Positions 9,332 to 18,108 of a stretch of 64,000 nt of DNA are shown in pieces. The position numbers and the translations under genes are program-made. Source of the DNA: Verrucomicrobiota bacterium (GTDB lineage Bacteria > Verrucomicrobiota > Verrucomicrobiia > Verrucomicrobiales > Verrucomicrobiaceae); assembly GCA_009885695.1 (NCBI GenBank), contig VFKE01000056.1, positions 42,603 to 106,602 of the forward strand, in the 5' to 3' direction. The notes beneath the pieces were generated by a model. That model was not told the DNA's origin. It saw nothing but the letters and a program-made list of their open reading frames with translations, and made no database searches. Position 1 is the first letter of the stretch; each line of letters starts with the position of its first letter.

Positions 9332-11271
9332 TTGCTGCCCGGATTCTTAAAATAATGTTCTGCGAGCTTCAGGGCCTGACTGGCGTGCTGGTCTGGGGAC
9401 ATGATGAATGGCCAGATGATGACCTCGCGAATGTCCCCGGTGAAAAGCATGTTGGGTGCGGGTGGACGCGCGGGGTTGGTGACTGCCTCGGACACATTGA
9501 TTTCGCTAAGCGCGGACCAGCCAGGAGGCATGATACATTCGCCAGATGATTTTCCGCCGTCGGTGCCGCTCCGCACTGTAAGTGTGATTTTTTTTATCTC
9601 GGGATCCAGGCGAAGACTGACCAGGCTAAAAATGTTTGTGCTCCGGTCACCAACCTTGCACTCATAGGCAAGTTGCTTTCCCTTGGGCGGCTGAGCGCTG
9701 GCCTTGGCTCGGAACTCATTATTAGGAAACGCCTGCAATTGGATCCATTCATTATTGCCCTTGTTATGAAGTCGCAAAATTGTCACTTCTTTGTTGGTTA
9801 TCCGGGGTCGAACAATCAAAAAAATCGTCATTCCCTTGTCTTTCACGTTTTTGCCGAACGGATAGTCCTTCACATCACCCGGACTGGCCACGTGGAACAT
9901 GCATTTACCGGCATCGAAGCGCAACAGGCTGATCTTTTTCTTAAATTCACCAGGCTGTTCGACGATTTGCATCGGGCAATTCTCCCTACGCCGGTCGCAT
10001 GCGCCGAGAACGGCATCGCCGGCAGCAGGTGAAAGATCGCGCCAGCTCAGGATCAGACTACCGGACTTCGCAGGAGAAATGGTTGCGCCAGCTTCAGACC
10101 AAGCCTCCATTTTTTCACCGGAAACCCAATGAATGATGGAGCCATCCACAATTGCATCAGCCGGTGGTGCTCCGAGCAAGCCCGCTGATTCACCATACAT
10201 TTTTATAAACAAAAAAGTACCGCCGCCTATGAGCACGAAGATGCCAATGACGATGTAGAGCCATGCCAGGCTGTTCTTGGCACGAGGCAGCGGTGATGCT
10301 TGGAATAAATTATTCTCAGGCTGTGCCTTCGGCTGAAGTGAACTCGTAGTGCGCGGCGATAATGTTCCCGTCGCGGGACGCGCCACGCTGCTGGAGATCG
10401 AAGCAGCCGGACCATCTCCGATGGCGGCGGGTTCGCTGATCACTCCTTCCGCAGCGAGACCGCGCAGTGAGTCAAGCGCCTGCTGCGCATTTGCGGGCCG
10501 ATCCCCTGGATCGCTGTTCATCAGCCACATCACCCAGTCGCAGAGTTGTGAAGGTAGATCAGAACGTAAATCATGCAGAAGTGTGACTTGATGCTTCAGA
10601 TGCATGTCCATCACCCCGGCCACTGTTGCCGCCTGGAATGGACGTTGTCCGGTCAACGCCTGATAATAGACACAACCGAGCGAATACAAATCCGTGCGAC
10701 CATCCAGCGGTTTACGCAGGAACTGCTCTGGTGCCATGTAGAAAATGGAACCGAGGATGTGGCCACGATGGTCCTCGGTCTGCTTTTTCGCGCCATACGA
10801 AAGCCGGGCGAGACCGAAGTCCACGATCTTGATCTGCAACCGCCCCCCGGGCAGCCGTTTCACCTTCATGTTCTCGGGTTTCAGATCGCGATGCAGGATG
10901 CTCTGGCCGTGCGCGGAGAGCACGCCTTCGAGCGTCTGGGTGGCCAGTTCATAAAAGTCTCCAATGCCAACCTTGCTGCCCAGGATCCAGTCGGAGAGCG
11001 TGTCGCCCTCCAGAAGCTCCATCACGATAAACAGGCCGTTCTCATCGCTGGCCAGATCGTAGATGGTGACGATGTTCGGATGCTGCAGCGTGGCGAGCGA
11101 TGCCGCCTCATTCTTTAGGGCCGACGACTGGGTGTCCTGCTTCTGCTCCTCTTCCTTGGTGAGCAGCCGTTTCAACGCGACGTAGCGGTTGAGCTGCGTG
11201 TCGTAAGCCTTGCACACCGAGCCGGCACCGCCCGCGCCAAGCTCTTCAAGAATTTTATAGCGACCTGACAT
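9325..11271 (-). CDS. Ser/Thr protein kinase with TM segment and C-terminal LamG/concanavalin-like region
   Basis: Intact kinase motifs: LGAGGAGSVCKAYD, VALKRL, ILHRDLKPENMKVK, KIVDFGLARL, MAPEQF; TM LAWLYIVIGIFVLIGGGTFLFI; beta-rich C-terminus. Confidence 0.88.
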   Translation of the reverse strand: MSGRYKILEELGAGGAGSVCKAYDTQLNRYVALKRLLTKEEEQKQDTQSSALKNEAASLATLQHPNIVTIYDLASDENGLFIVMELLEGDTLSDWILGSKVGIGDFYELATQTLEGVLSAHGQSILHRDLKPENMKVKRLPGGRLQIKIVDFGLARLSYGAKKQTEDHRGHILGSIFYMAPEQFLRKPLDGRTDLYSLGCVYYQALTGQRPFQAATVAGVMDMHLKHQVTLLHDLRSDLPSQLCDWVMWLMNSDPGDRPANAQQALDSLRGLAAEGVISEPAAIGDGPAASISSSVARPATGTLSPRTTSSLQPKAQPENNLFQASPLPRAKNSLAWLYIVIGIFVLIGGGTFLFIKMYGESAGLLGAPPADAIVDGSIIHWVSGEKMEAWSEAGATISPAKSGSLILSWRDLSPAAGDAVLGACDRRRENCPMQIVEQPGEFKKKISLLRFDAGKCMFHVASPGDVKDYPFGKNVKDKGMTIFLIVRPRITNKEVTILRLHNKGNNEWIQLQAFPNNEFRAKASAQPPKGKQLAYECKVGDRSTNIFSLVSLRLDPEIKKITLTVRSGTDGGKSSGECIMPPGWSALSEINVSEAVTNPARPPAPNMLFTGDIREVIIWPFIMSPDQHASQALKLAEHYFKNPGSKW

Positions 11272-11325
11272 AAAATTGAATGAGCGGACAAAATCCGCAT
11301 TCCAGACCTTCTCAAGGTTTTTTAT

Positions 11326-12366
11326 TCATATCCGGACGGCGCCACATCGCGCCTGGATTTCCGCGATAGCCCACTGCGCGTGCTCGGCGATCAACGGCTC
11401 CTCATCCCGCGCTGCTTCGTTCAATGCTGGCAAATCATCGATCGTGCCGATGTTCCCCAGCACAACGCACACGTTGCGCAGGAACGCGGGACGCTTGATC
11501 CGCTTGATGGGTGATCTGCGAAACATCTCGCGAAACCCATCTACGGTGAGCTTGAGAAAGTCGCGCAGCTTCATGTCGAACACGGCATCGCGCGCCTGAA
11601 ACGCAGCTTCGCGCGAGGCCACGGCGAAACGGTTCCACGGACAGGCATCGAGACAGTCATCGCAACCGTAGATGCGGTCACCGATGGCGCGGCGAAACTC
11701 CAGCGGAATGCTCCCCTTGTGTTCGATGGTGAGATACGAAATGCAGCGCCGGGCGTCGAGCCGGCGCGGTGCGGTGATGGCCTGGGTGGGACACGCGACC
11801 ATGCAGCGCGTGCACTTGCCGCACAAATCGCGCTGCGGCGCATCCGGTTCCAAGGGCAGGGTGGTCAGTATTTCCGCAAGGAAAAACCATGTGCCAAGAG
11901 AACGATGGATTTGCATGGTGCTCTTCCCATTCCAGCCGAGGCCGGCCTCGTTCGCAAAGTCCCGCTCCAGAACCGGGCCCGTGTCCACATAGCATTTCTG
12001 TGTGCCCCCGTGGGTGTTAAGCCATTCATCCAGCGAGCGTAACTTCTCCGCGATGAGATCGTGATAGTCTTCATTCCAGGCATAGCGCGCGATTTTTCCT
12101 TCCAGCGCTCCCGGCTGCTGCGCTCCCGGAAAATAATTCATGGCCAGCACGATGACCGACTTCGCACCGGGCAACACTGCGACTGGATCACCGCGCCGTT
12201 CCATGTTGCGCGCCATCCATGCCATGTCGCCGTGCTTCCCCTCGGCAATCCACTGCTCGAACAAAGCGCGATGGGCCGCTGGTTGCGCCGTGGCAATCCG
12301 GCAGTCGCCGAAGCCCGCTACCCGCGCCCTCGAAACCAGATCTTGTTTCAACTGCTCCATGCCCAT
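11326..12366 (-). CDS. queG: Epoxyqueuosine reductase
   Basis: KCYVDTGPVLERDFANEAGLGWNGKSTM, CGKCTRCMVACPTQAITAPRRLDARRCISYLTIEHKGSIP, GCDDCLDACPWNRFA. Confidence 0.95.
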   Translation of the reverse strand: MGMEQLKQDLVSRARVAGFGDCRIATAQPAAHRALFEQWIAEGKHGDMAWMARNMERRGDPVAVLPGAKSVIVLAMNYFPGAQQPGALEGKIARYAWNEDYHDLIAEKLRSLDEWLNTHGGTQKCYVDTGPVLERDFANEAGLGWNGKSTMQIHRSLGTWFFLAEILTTLPLEPDAPQRDLCGKCTRCMVACPTQAITAPRRLDARRCISYLTIEHKGSIPLEFRRAIGDRIYGCDDCLDACPWNRFAVASREAAFQARDAVFDMKLRDFLKLTVDGFREMFRRSPIKRIKRPAFLRNVCVVLGNIGTIDDLPALNEAARDEEPLIAEHAQWAIAEIQARCGAVRI

Positions 12367-12413
12367 GTAAGGCTCAAGATGCCACCGGCTTGGTTTCGTG
12401 CTACTGATACCTC

Positions 12414-14912
12414 GTGATTCCCCGACTCCAGCCCCCTGAATTGCTCGCGCCCTCAGGCAACTGGGACTGCGCGCGCGCCGCAGTGGCCAACGGCGCTGAC
12501 GCGATTTACTTCGGGCTGCCGCGATTCAACGCCCGGCTGCGCGCGGACAATTTTACGGATGATGATTTGCCGCGGCTCATGGAATTTCTCCACCAACATG
12601 GCGTGCGCGGCCACTGCGCGTTTAACACATTGATCTTCACCAGTGAACTGGCCGATGCAGAAAGACAAATCCGCCTGCTGGACGATACAGGCGTGGACGC
12701 TGTGATCGTGCAGGACCTCGGTCTCGCACGGATGATCAAAGACATCGCGCCGCGGATCAAACTCCACGCCAGCACGCAGATGACCATCACTTCGCCAGAA
12801 GGCTTGCGTTTTGCGCGCAAGCTCGGACTCGATCTGGCGGTGCTGGCGCGGGAATTATCGCTGCGGGATTTGGAACGATTTCAAAGGGAAAACAATCCGC
12901 TGCCGCTGGAAGTGTTCGTGCATGGCGCGCTCTGTGTGGCCTATTCCGGCCAGTGCCTGACGAGTGAATCGCTCGGCCGGCGCAGCGCCAACCGGGGCGA
13001 ATGCGCACAGGCCTGCCGGATGCCCTATGAATTGATCGTCGATGGCGTGAAGCAGGATCTCGGTGAGAAGCGCTACCTGCTTTCGCCTCAAGACCTTGCG
13101 GCGGTGGATGAAATCCCGCGACTGATCGAACTCGGCGTGCGCAGCTTCAAAATTGAAGGCCGGCTGAAGACACCGGAATATGTCGCGGCGGTGACTGGAG
13201 TGTATCGCAAGGCCATTGATGCAGCGATGAAGGTTCAAGGTTCAGGGTTCAGGGTTCAAGGTTGTGATGAAGAAGATCGCCATGCCTTGGAGATGACCTT
13301 CAGCCGCGGTTTGTATTCCGGCTGGATGCACGGCGTGAACCATCAAGAATTAGTGGGCGCGCGCTTTGGCAAAAAGCGCGGGCCGTTCATCGGTGAAGTT
13401 CTGCGTCATGCGACCGATGGCGTGGAGTTGACCGAAATGCGCGTGCCACTGAAGCCGGGCGACGGAGTGGTGTTTGAGAATCCGAGCAACACCGACTACG
13501 AACAAGGTGGATTCCTCTACGCCGTGAAAGGCAACTGCATCGAATTCCAACGCGAGAAACTCGACTTCACACGCATCCCACTGGGAACACGCCTCTATAA
13601 AACGAGTGATCCGGCGCTGGACAAGAAGTTGCGTGCGACATTCCAAGGCGAGATTCCCCTGCGCAAGCAGCGCGCCCTGCACTTGAGCGTCAGTGGCGCA
13701 GCGGGTGAATCACTGACGCTCTCGCTGCTTGATGACAAAGGTCAAGCCGCTGAAAGTGTGACATCCGGAATGCCATTGCAGGTAGCGCAAAAACGACCGC
13801 TGACTCGGGAGTCACTCCTGGAGCAATTCGGAAAACTGGGTGGCACACCGTATGAAATCGCCACGCTCGAAGTGCGGCTGGAAGATGATTTGATTCTGCC
13901 GATAAGTGAGTTGAACCGGATGCGGCGGGCCTTGGTGGAAAAGTTGAGTGGCACCGGCTTGCAGCCGGTGTGTAGCGCAGGCATCTTGCCTGCACAGGAT
14001 GCTGCACTGGCGGACAGAATGTCCGCCCTCCACACAGGCTCCAAGCCTGTGCCACAAGCCGAACCGTCGTTGTTCATCCTCTGCCGCAATTCCGAGCAGA
14101 TCACCGCAGCACTCGATGCCAATGTGACGCGAATTTACGCGGACTTCGAAGACATCCGGCTGTTCGCGGAAGCGGTTGCGCAGGTGCGACAGCACGGTGG
14201 TGGCACGGAGATATTCCTCGCCACGCCGCGTATCCAGAAACCGGGTGAGTCCGGATATTTCAAGCTGATATCCAACGCAAAGCCAGATGGCGTGCTGATC
14301 CGCAACCTGGGGTCGATCGAATTTTTCGCATCATTGGGACTGCGAATGGCGGGAGATTTTTCACTCAACGTGGCCAACCCGCTCACCGCTGATTTCTTGA
14401 TCGAATCCGGACTGGAACGGCTCACGGTTTCTTACGATCTGGACATCGGCCAGGTGCTCGATCTGCTGCGCGCGGCACCACCGTCCTGGTTTGAACTCAC
14501 GCTGCACCAGCACATGCCGATGTTTCACATGGAGCACTGCGTCTTCGCCGCGTTCATGTCGCAAGGGAAAACATCGCTCGACTGCGGTCGCCCCTGCGAA
14601 AAACACAGCGTCAAACTGCGCGACCGTGTGGGCATGGAACACCCGTTGAAAGCGGACGTCGGCTGCCGGAACACGCTGTTCAACGCCGTGCCGCAGACCG
14701 GGGCCAGGTTCTTCAGCGATCTGATGCAGGCCGGACTGCGACACTATCGGGTGGAACTTCTTGAGGAATCCGCCAGCGCCGCCGCCCAGGTAATTGAAAC
14801 TTACCAGGCGTTGCTCAGCGGCGCGCGCGGCGGTGCCTTGCTCTGGCGCGAACTTCGGGCGCAATCACAACTCGGCGTGACCAGCGGGACCTTGCGGACG
14901 GATGACAAATAA
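12414..14912 (+). CDS. Peptidase U32 / collagenase-like family protein, with two in-frame repeat insertions
   Basis: GTG start. ELLAPSGNWDCARAAVANGADAIYFGLPRFNARLRADNFT, FVHGALCVAYSGQCLTSESLGRRSANRGECAQACRMPYEL, VRSFKIEGRLKTPEYVA. Confidence 0.9.
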   Translation: MIPRLQPPELLAPSGNWDCARAAVANGADAIYFGLPRFNARLRADNFTDDDLPRLMEFLHQHGVRGHCAFNTLIFTSELADAERQIRLLDDTGVDAVIVQDLGLARMIKDIAPRIKLHASTQMTITSPEGLRFARKLGLDLAVLARELSLRDLERFQRENNPLPLEVFVHGALCVAYSGQCLTSESLGRRSANRGECAQACRMPYELIVDGVKQDLGEKRYLLSPQDLAAVDEIPRLIELGVRSFKIEGRLKTPEYVAAVTGVYRKAIDAAMKVQGSGFRVQGCDEEDRHALEMTFSRGLYSGWMHGVNHQELVGARFGKKRGPFIGEVLRHATDGVELTEMRVPLKPGDGVVFENPSNTDYEQGGFLYAVKGNCIEFQREKLDFTRIPLGTRLYKTSDPALDKKLRATFQGEIPLRKQRALHLSVSGAAGESLTLSLLDDKGQAAESVTSGMPLQVAQKRPLTRESLLEQFGKLGGTPYEIATLEVRLEDDLILPISELNRMRRALVEKLSGTGLQPVCSAGILPAQDAALADRMSALHTGSKPVPQAEPSLFILCRNSEQITAALDANVTRIYADFEDIRLFAEAVAQVRQHGGGTEIFLATPRIQKPGESGYFKLISNAKPDGVLIRNLGSIEFFASLGLRMAGDFSLNVANPLTADFLIESGLERLTVSYDLDIGQVLDLLRAAPPSWFELTLHQHMPMFHMEHCVFAAFMSQGKTSLDCGRPCEKHSVKLRDRVGMEHPLKADVGCRNTLFNAVPQTGARFFSDLMQAGLRHYRVELLEESASAAAQVIETYQALLSGARGGALLWRELRAQSQLGVTSGTLRTDDK
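13230..13264. repeat. Heptanucleotide tandem repeat inside the U32 CDS
   Basis: ggttcaa ggttcag ggttcag ggttcaa ggttg; encodes KVQGSGFRVQGC. Confidence 0.85.
13954..14053. repeat. Array of four successive short hairpins (REP-like) inside the U32 CDS
   Basis: caccggct-tgc-agccggtg; gcaggca-tct-tgcctgc; ggcggaca-gaa-tgtccgcc; cacaggct-cca-agcctgtg; perfect 7-8 bp stems with 3-nt loops. Confidence 0.88.
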
Positions 14913-14934
14913 TTCTCAGACCACGCGCGCCTTC

Positions 14935-15140
14935 TGTCGCAGAGCGACAATGGATGATAGCCGTGGGTTTCAACCCACGGTTGACGTCCACAAGCGTATC
15001 CGTCGCGTAGCGACGACGGAACCGGGCTTTGCCAAGCTGTCTCATCGAGTTACATTGTCGCTACGAGACAAAATTAATTTGCGGCTACGACCGTGGGTTG
15101 AAACCCACGGCTACCGTCCGCCGTTGCTCTGCGACGTGAA
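14935..15140. repeat. Intergenic inverted-repeat element with two ccgtgggtt..aacccacgg palindromes
   Basis: tagccgtgggtttcaacccacgg (14958-14980) and ccgtgggttgaaacccacggcta (15091-15113) are inverted copies, inside further imperfect arms (gtcgcagagcgac / gctctgcgac). Confidence 0.75.
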
Positions 15141-15240
15141 GAAACAGCATTGGACACGCTATTTATTATCAGGTGTAAAATATGAAGCGCGCGAGGCCCC
15201 CCTCGCGCGCTTCATGTGACGTGCCGTGCTTGAAATCAGT

Positions 15241-15996
15241 TCAAGCCACCGGCACGCTCACCCAGAAAGTGGTGGTGCTGTCCTGTGAATTCACACCCAA
15301 TCGAATCCCCGTCTGGTGCGCCAGCATGGCGGCGATCGTGAGGCCGAGACCGAGATGGGAGGCGCTCTTGCTTCCTTGAAACGGACGGAAAACATCCGCC
15401 AGCTTCTCCGGCGCAATTTGCGATCCGGTGTTGCTCACGAGAATGTCGACCCGTTTTTCAGAAGCAGGGCTGATGACTCCAGGGCCGGTCATCTGAATCA
15501 GCGCGCGACCGCCACCCTTGAGCGCGGCTTCGGCAGCGTTCTTCAGAACTTCGAGCAGCAGCTCCTTGAATTTCGAGGGATCGACCAGCACAGGCGGCAA
15601 GTTGTCCGGCACATCCATTTCAAAAGGCACGCCCGCCTTGATAAACGGATCGCGGATCGCGGTGGCGACAACGCCCATATATTCGTTCAGATTGAGAGGC
15701 TGGAGATTGATCTTGGCGCAGCCACCGGCGGCACGGATACGTTCGCTGAGTCCGGAGATGCTCATGGAGGCCTCCTTGATGTGCTTCATGTTCTCGAACA
15801 CGGTAGCATCCAGTTCCTCGTTCATCAGGATCAGGCTGCTGAAACCCTGGATGATGGCGAGCAGGTTATTGAGCTTGTGCGTCAATCCGCGCAACAAATC
15901 CTGATGAAAGCCCTCTGAGGACTGCGGCCCGAGGTTTAACTGGTTCGGATAAACGAACTGCATGGGGTTCGCGGGTGTAGGGACAGTGGCAACCAT
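15241..15996 (-). CDS. Sensor histidine kinase-like protein (HisKA/HATPase core, no obvious sensor domain)
   Basis: DLLRGLTHKLNNLLAIIQGFSSLI H-box-like, KELLLEVLKNAAEAALKGGG N-box, SHLGLGLTIAAMLAHQTG G-box. Confidence 0.8.
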   Translation of the reverse strand: MVATVPTPANPMQFVYPNQLNLGPQSSEGFHQDLLRGLTHKLNNLLAIIQGFSSLILMNEELDATVFENMKHIKEASMSISGLSERIRAAGGCAKINLQPLNLNEYMGVVATAIRDPFIKAGVPFEMDVPDNLPPVLVDPSKFKELLLEVLKNAAEAALKGGGRALIQMTGPGVISPASEKRVDILVSNTGSQIAPEKLADVFRPFQGSKSASHLGLGLTIAAMLAHQTGIRLGVNSQDSTTTFWVSVPVA

Positions 15997-16149
15997 AATT
16001 ACTAAACCAATTTAATCAAGAAATCTTGAATGTCGAGCAAAATCTCGTGTTTTTTAGAATTTTCATTCTATCGAGACTGGGCGGTGTTTTCTGGTGTAGC
16101 CATCCGGGTTGTCTGATTTCAGACGCCGGGTTTGCCTGTCGGCAGTGTG

Positions 16150-16345
16150 TAGCAGGGCTTTAGCCTGCTTGGCCAAGCCCGGGCAAGATGCCCGCGCTCC
16201 CTTTCATAATGCCCGCGCTCCCTTCATTGAAAAGTAGCTGACGAGGTGACGAGGCACAAATTTGGATGCCCGGTCGCGCCATCCACCAACGAAGGCTCTG
16301 CCCCTCCCCAACGGAGCGTGGGCATCTTGCCCGCGCCTTCCCCTG
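16150..16345. repeat. REP-like hairpins in non-coding DNA
   Basis: agcagg-gctttag-cctgct, cgggca-aga-tgcccg and gggca-tct-tgccc with gcgctccctt flanks like those bounding the leuS insertion. Confidence 0.65.
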
Positions 16346-16803
16346 CCAGACAAGCCTTTCAGCTTTGCGAGTAAAGTGGACTGATAACGTTTGGCGGGCA
16401 GCAAATCTTTCAGTAAATCTGCCTGACAATTGGCAGCCGCCAAAGGGCTGGACTCTTCATCAAAGGAGCACGACTCGCGCGACTAGATTCGTGCCCGAGT
16501 CTCCGGGGCGCGAATGATGGTGAACAAGTTGCACCAAACAATCGCGATTGATCCCGGAGCCTCGGACGGGGGCAAGGACATACGAATGCACAATACCCTG
16601 ATGAGATGGAATGGACTGCGCGGGCGCACACTGCCAGCGAGCTCATCAAGTCGGTGCACCAGACTACCAAGCTTTGGACTGTTGACAGTTTGAGATCATT
16701 CGTTCATCATCTTCTTCGATCATCCACAATCCCGCTTGGTTGCTGGTAACCTAAACTCTCGGCATAAAATTTCCAAACAAAACAAAACAACACGCATCAA
16801 AAT

Positions 16804-17208
16804 ATGAACCAGAACATTCCACAACAGCCGCAATACGTAGCCACCCAACGCCCAGAATCAGGAACAGTAACTGCCCTAGCGGTAGTCTCGATCATTTTTG
16901 GCACAATAGGACTGCTCGGCTCATTCATTCCATGTTTAGGTGCCCTTGCAATCTGGATCGCTATACCGGCAGCATTATGCGGTGCGGGTGCAACCTATAT
17001 GGCGAAGTCGAAAGGTTGTTCGATTGGTCTTCCGGTGGCGGCTTTCATTGTCAGCGTTCTCGGAATGATAATTTCCGCGGTTCAGATAGTGGCGATCAGT
17101 GGGGCAGCCAAGGCTGCCAATAACGGAGTTCAAGCTCTCGACGCAGAAATGAAGAGAGACGCGAAAGCCCGTCAGGAACGAATCCAGAATGAGAATAATA
17201 AGCAGTAA
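16804..17208 (+). CDS. Small membrane protein, DUF4190-like
   Basis: SGTVTALAVVSIIFGTIGLLGSFIPCLGALAIW ... GLPVAAFIVSVLGMIISAVQIVAI; two paired TM segments. Confidence 0.55.
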   Translation: MNQNIPQQPQYVATQRPESGTVTALAVVSIIFGTIGLLGSFIPCLGALAIWIAIPAALCGAGATYMAKSKGCSIGLPVAAFIVSVLGMIISAVQIVAISGAAKAANNGVQALDAEMKRDAKARQERIQNENNKQ

Positions 17209-17785
17209 TTCTACGCAACTCTCATTACAGTGGCGAGCCATTCGGCTAGCGATCACGACCGTTGTGATCTTGATGGCTTCCCTTTTCGTGAAAGGGTCGG
17301 TTTTCCCGGTATTGCGCCCCAGTTGTTGCATTGCCGATATGGGTATCTCATGTTCGTCATGTGGCATCACTCGAAGCATTACTTCGATTCTGCATGGCGA
17401 TTTTGAGAGCTCTAAGGCGTTTCATCAAGGTGGCATATTTCTAGTTACGCTAGTTGCTGTGTCACTTGTTTCGAGGCCGTTACCATACCTATTTCCGTCT
17501 TCAAAGTTCATAGCATTGGACGCACTTGCATTCGTCATTGCTTGGATCATATTATCAATAATATTTTTCGGTGCGCCTGGCTCAGGATATAGAGGAATCC
17601 AAGCCGACGGTTGCAGGATAAGCGAAAGAAAGAGGACGCAGAACCAGGCTTTCCAACCGACGCCGAGGACGGCGCGGTTGAAAGCCGACATTCGGCTAAA
17701 TCGGCCCAAACGTTTTTTCCCGCACGGCAACGATGGCGTCCAGCATGCTCTCCGCCTCCGCACGCAATTTGGTGTCGAGGCTTGA
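17189..17785 (+). CDS. DUF2752-like membrane protein; C-terminus reads into a hairpin repeat
   Basis: CCIADMGISCSSCGITRSITSILHGDFESSKAFHQGG resembles the DUF2752 CPxCGxTR motif; C-terminal NQAFQPTPRTARLKAD is encoded by a palindromic segment. Confidence 0.5.
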   Translation: MRIISSNSTQLSLQWRAIRLAITTVVILMASLFVKGSVFPVLRPSCCIADMGISCSSCGITRSITSILHGDFESSKAFHQGGIFLVTLVAVSLVSRPLPYLFPSSKFIALDALAFVIAWIILSIIFFGAPGSGYRGIQADGCRISERKRTQNQAFQPTPRTARLKADIRLNRPKRFFPHGNDGVQHALRLRTQFGVEA

Positions 17786-18082
17786 GGTTGCGCGATTGTA
17801 GCGGCGATAAAGCAGGGCCAGCCGGGTTTTGATCTCGTCTTTGGTCATTTTTGTGTTGATGCCGCAAAGTTGTTCGGGCGACTTCTTGGATTGACCGACC
17901 CTTGGGCTTGAAGACGGGGCGCTGATCCCGCCGGTGGTGGCGCTCAGCGTGGCACTGATTTTATCCAGAAGGCTGCGCGCTTTTTCCGAGGTCTTTTTTT
18001 TGGCGCTGACCCAGGAACCGGGCTTGGCATCCTCTTTGCTGGCAAGTGTCTCGCTGATGGACTGAAATAATTTCTTAAACAT
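17696..18082 (-). CDS. Small protein downstream of DnaK-like gene; possible degenerate J-like C-terminus
   Basis: MFKKLFQSISETLAS..., C-terminal GINTKMTKDEIKTRLALLYRRYNRATSSLDTKLRAEAESMLDAIVAVREKTFG. Starts 26 bp after the upstream CDS. Confidence 0.55.
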   Translation of the reverse strand: MFKKLFQSISETLASKEDAKPGSWVSAKKKTSEKARSLLDKISATLSATTGGISAPSSSPRVGQSKKSPEQLCGINTKMTKDEIKTRLALLYRRYNRATSSLDTKLRAEAESMLDAIVAVREKTFGPI

Positions 18083-18108
18083 GATGGATGGGGAAAGTTT
18101 ATGGAGAG

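Noticed and set aside
13954-13974. Possible sigma-54 site (tggcaccggcttgca) in the U32 CDS
   Set aside because: Spacing is one nucleotide short and the sequence is part of a palindromic repeat.
14902-15219. 105-aa ORF after the U32 gene
   Set aside because: Translation of the inverted-repeat element (RGFQPTVDVH...RPWVETHGYR); not a convincing protein.
16345-16803. Non-coding stretch before the DUF4190-like gene, considered as a decayed gene or RNA
   Set aside because: No consistent reading frame or clear secondary structure recognised; cannot be supported by reading alone.
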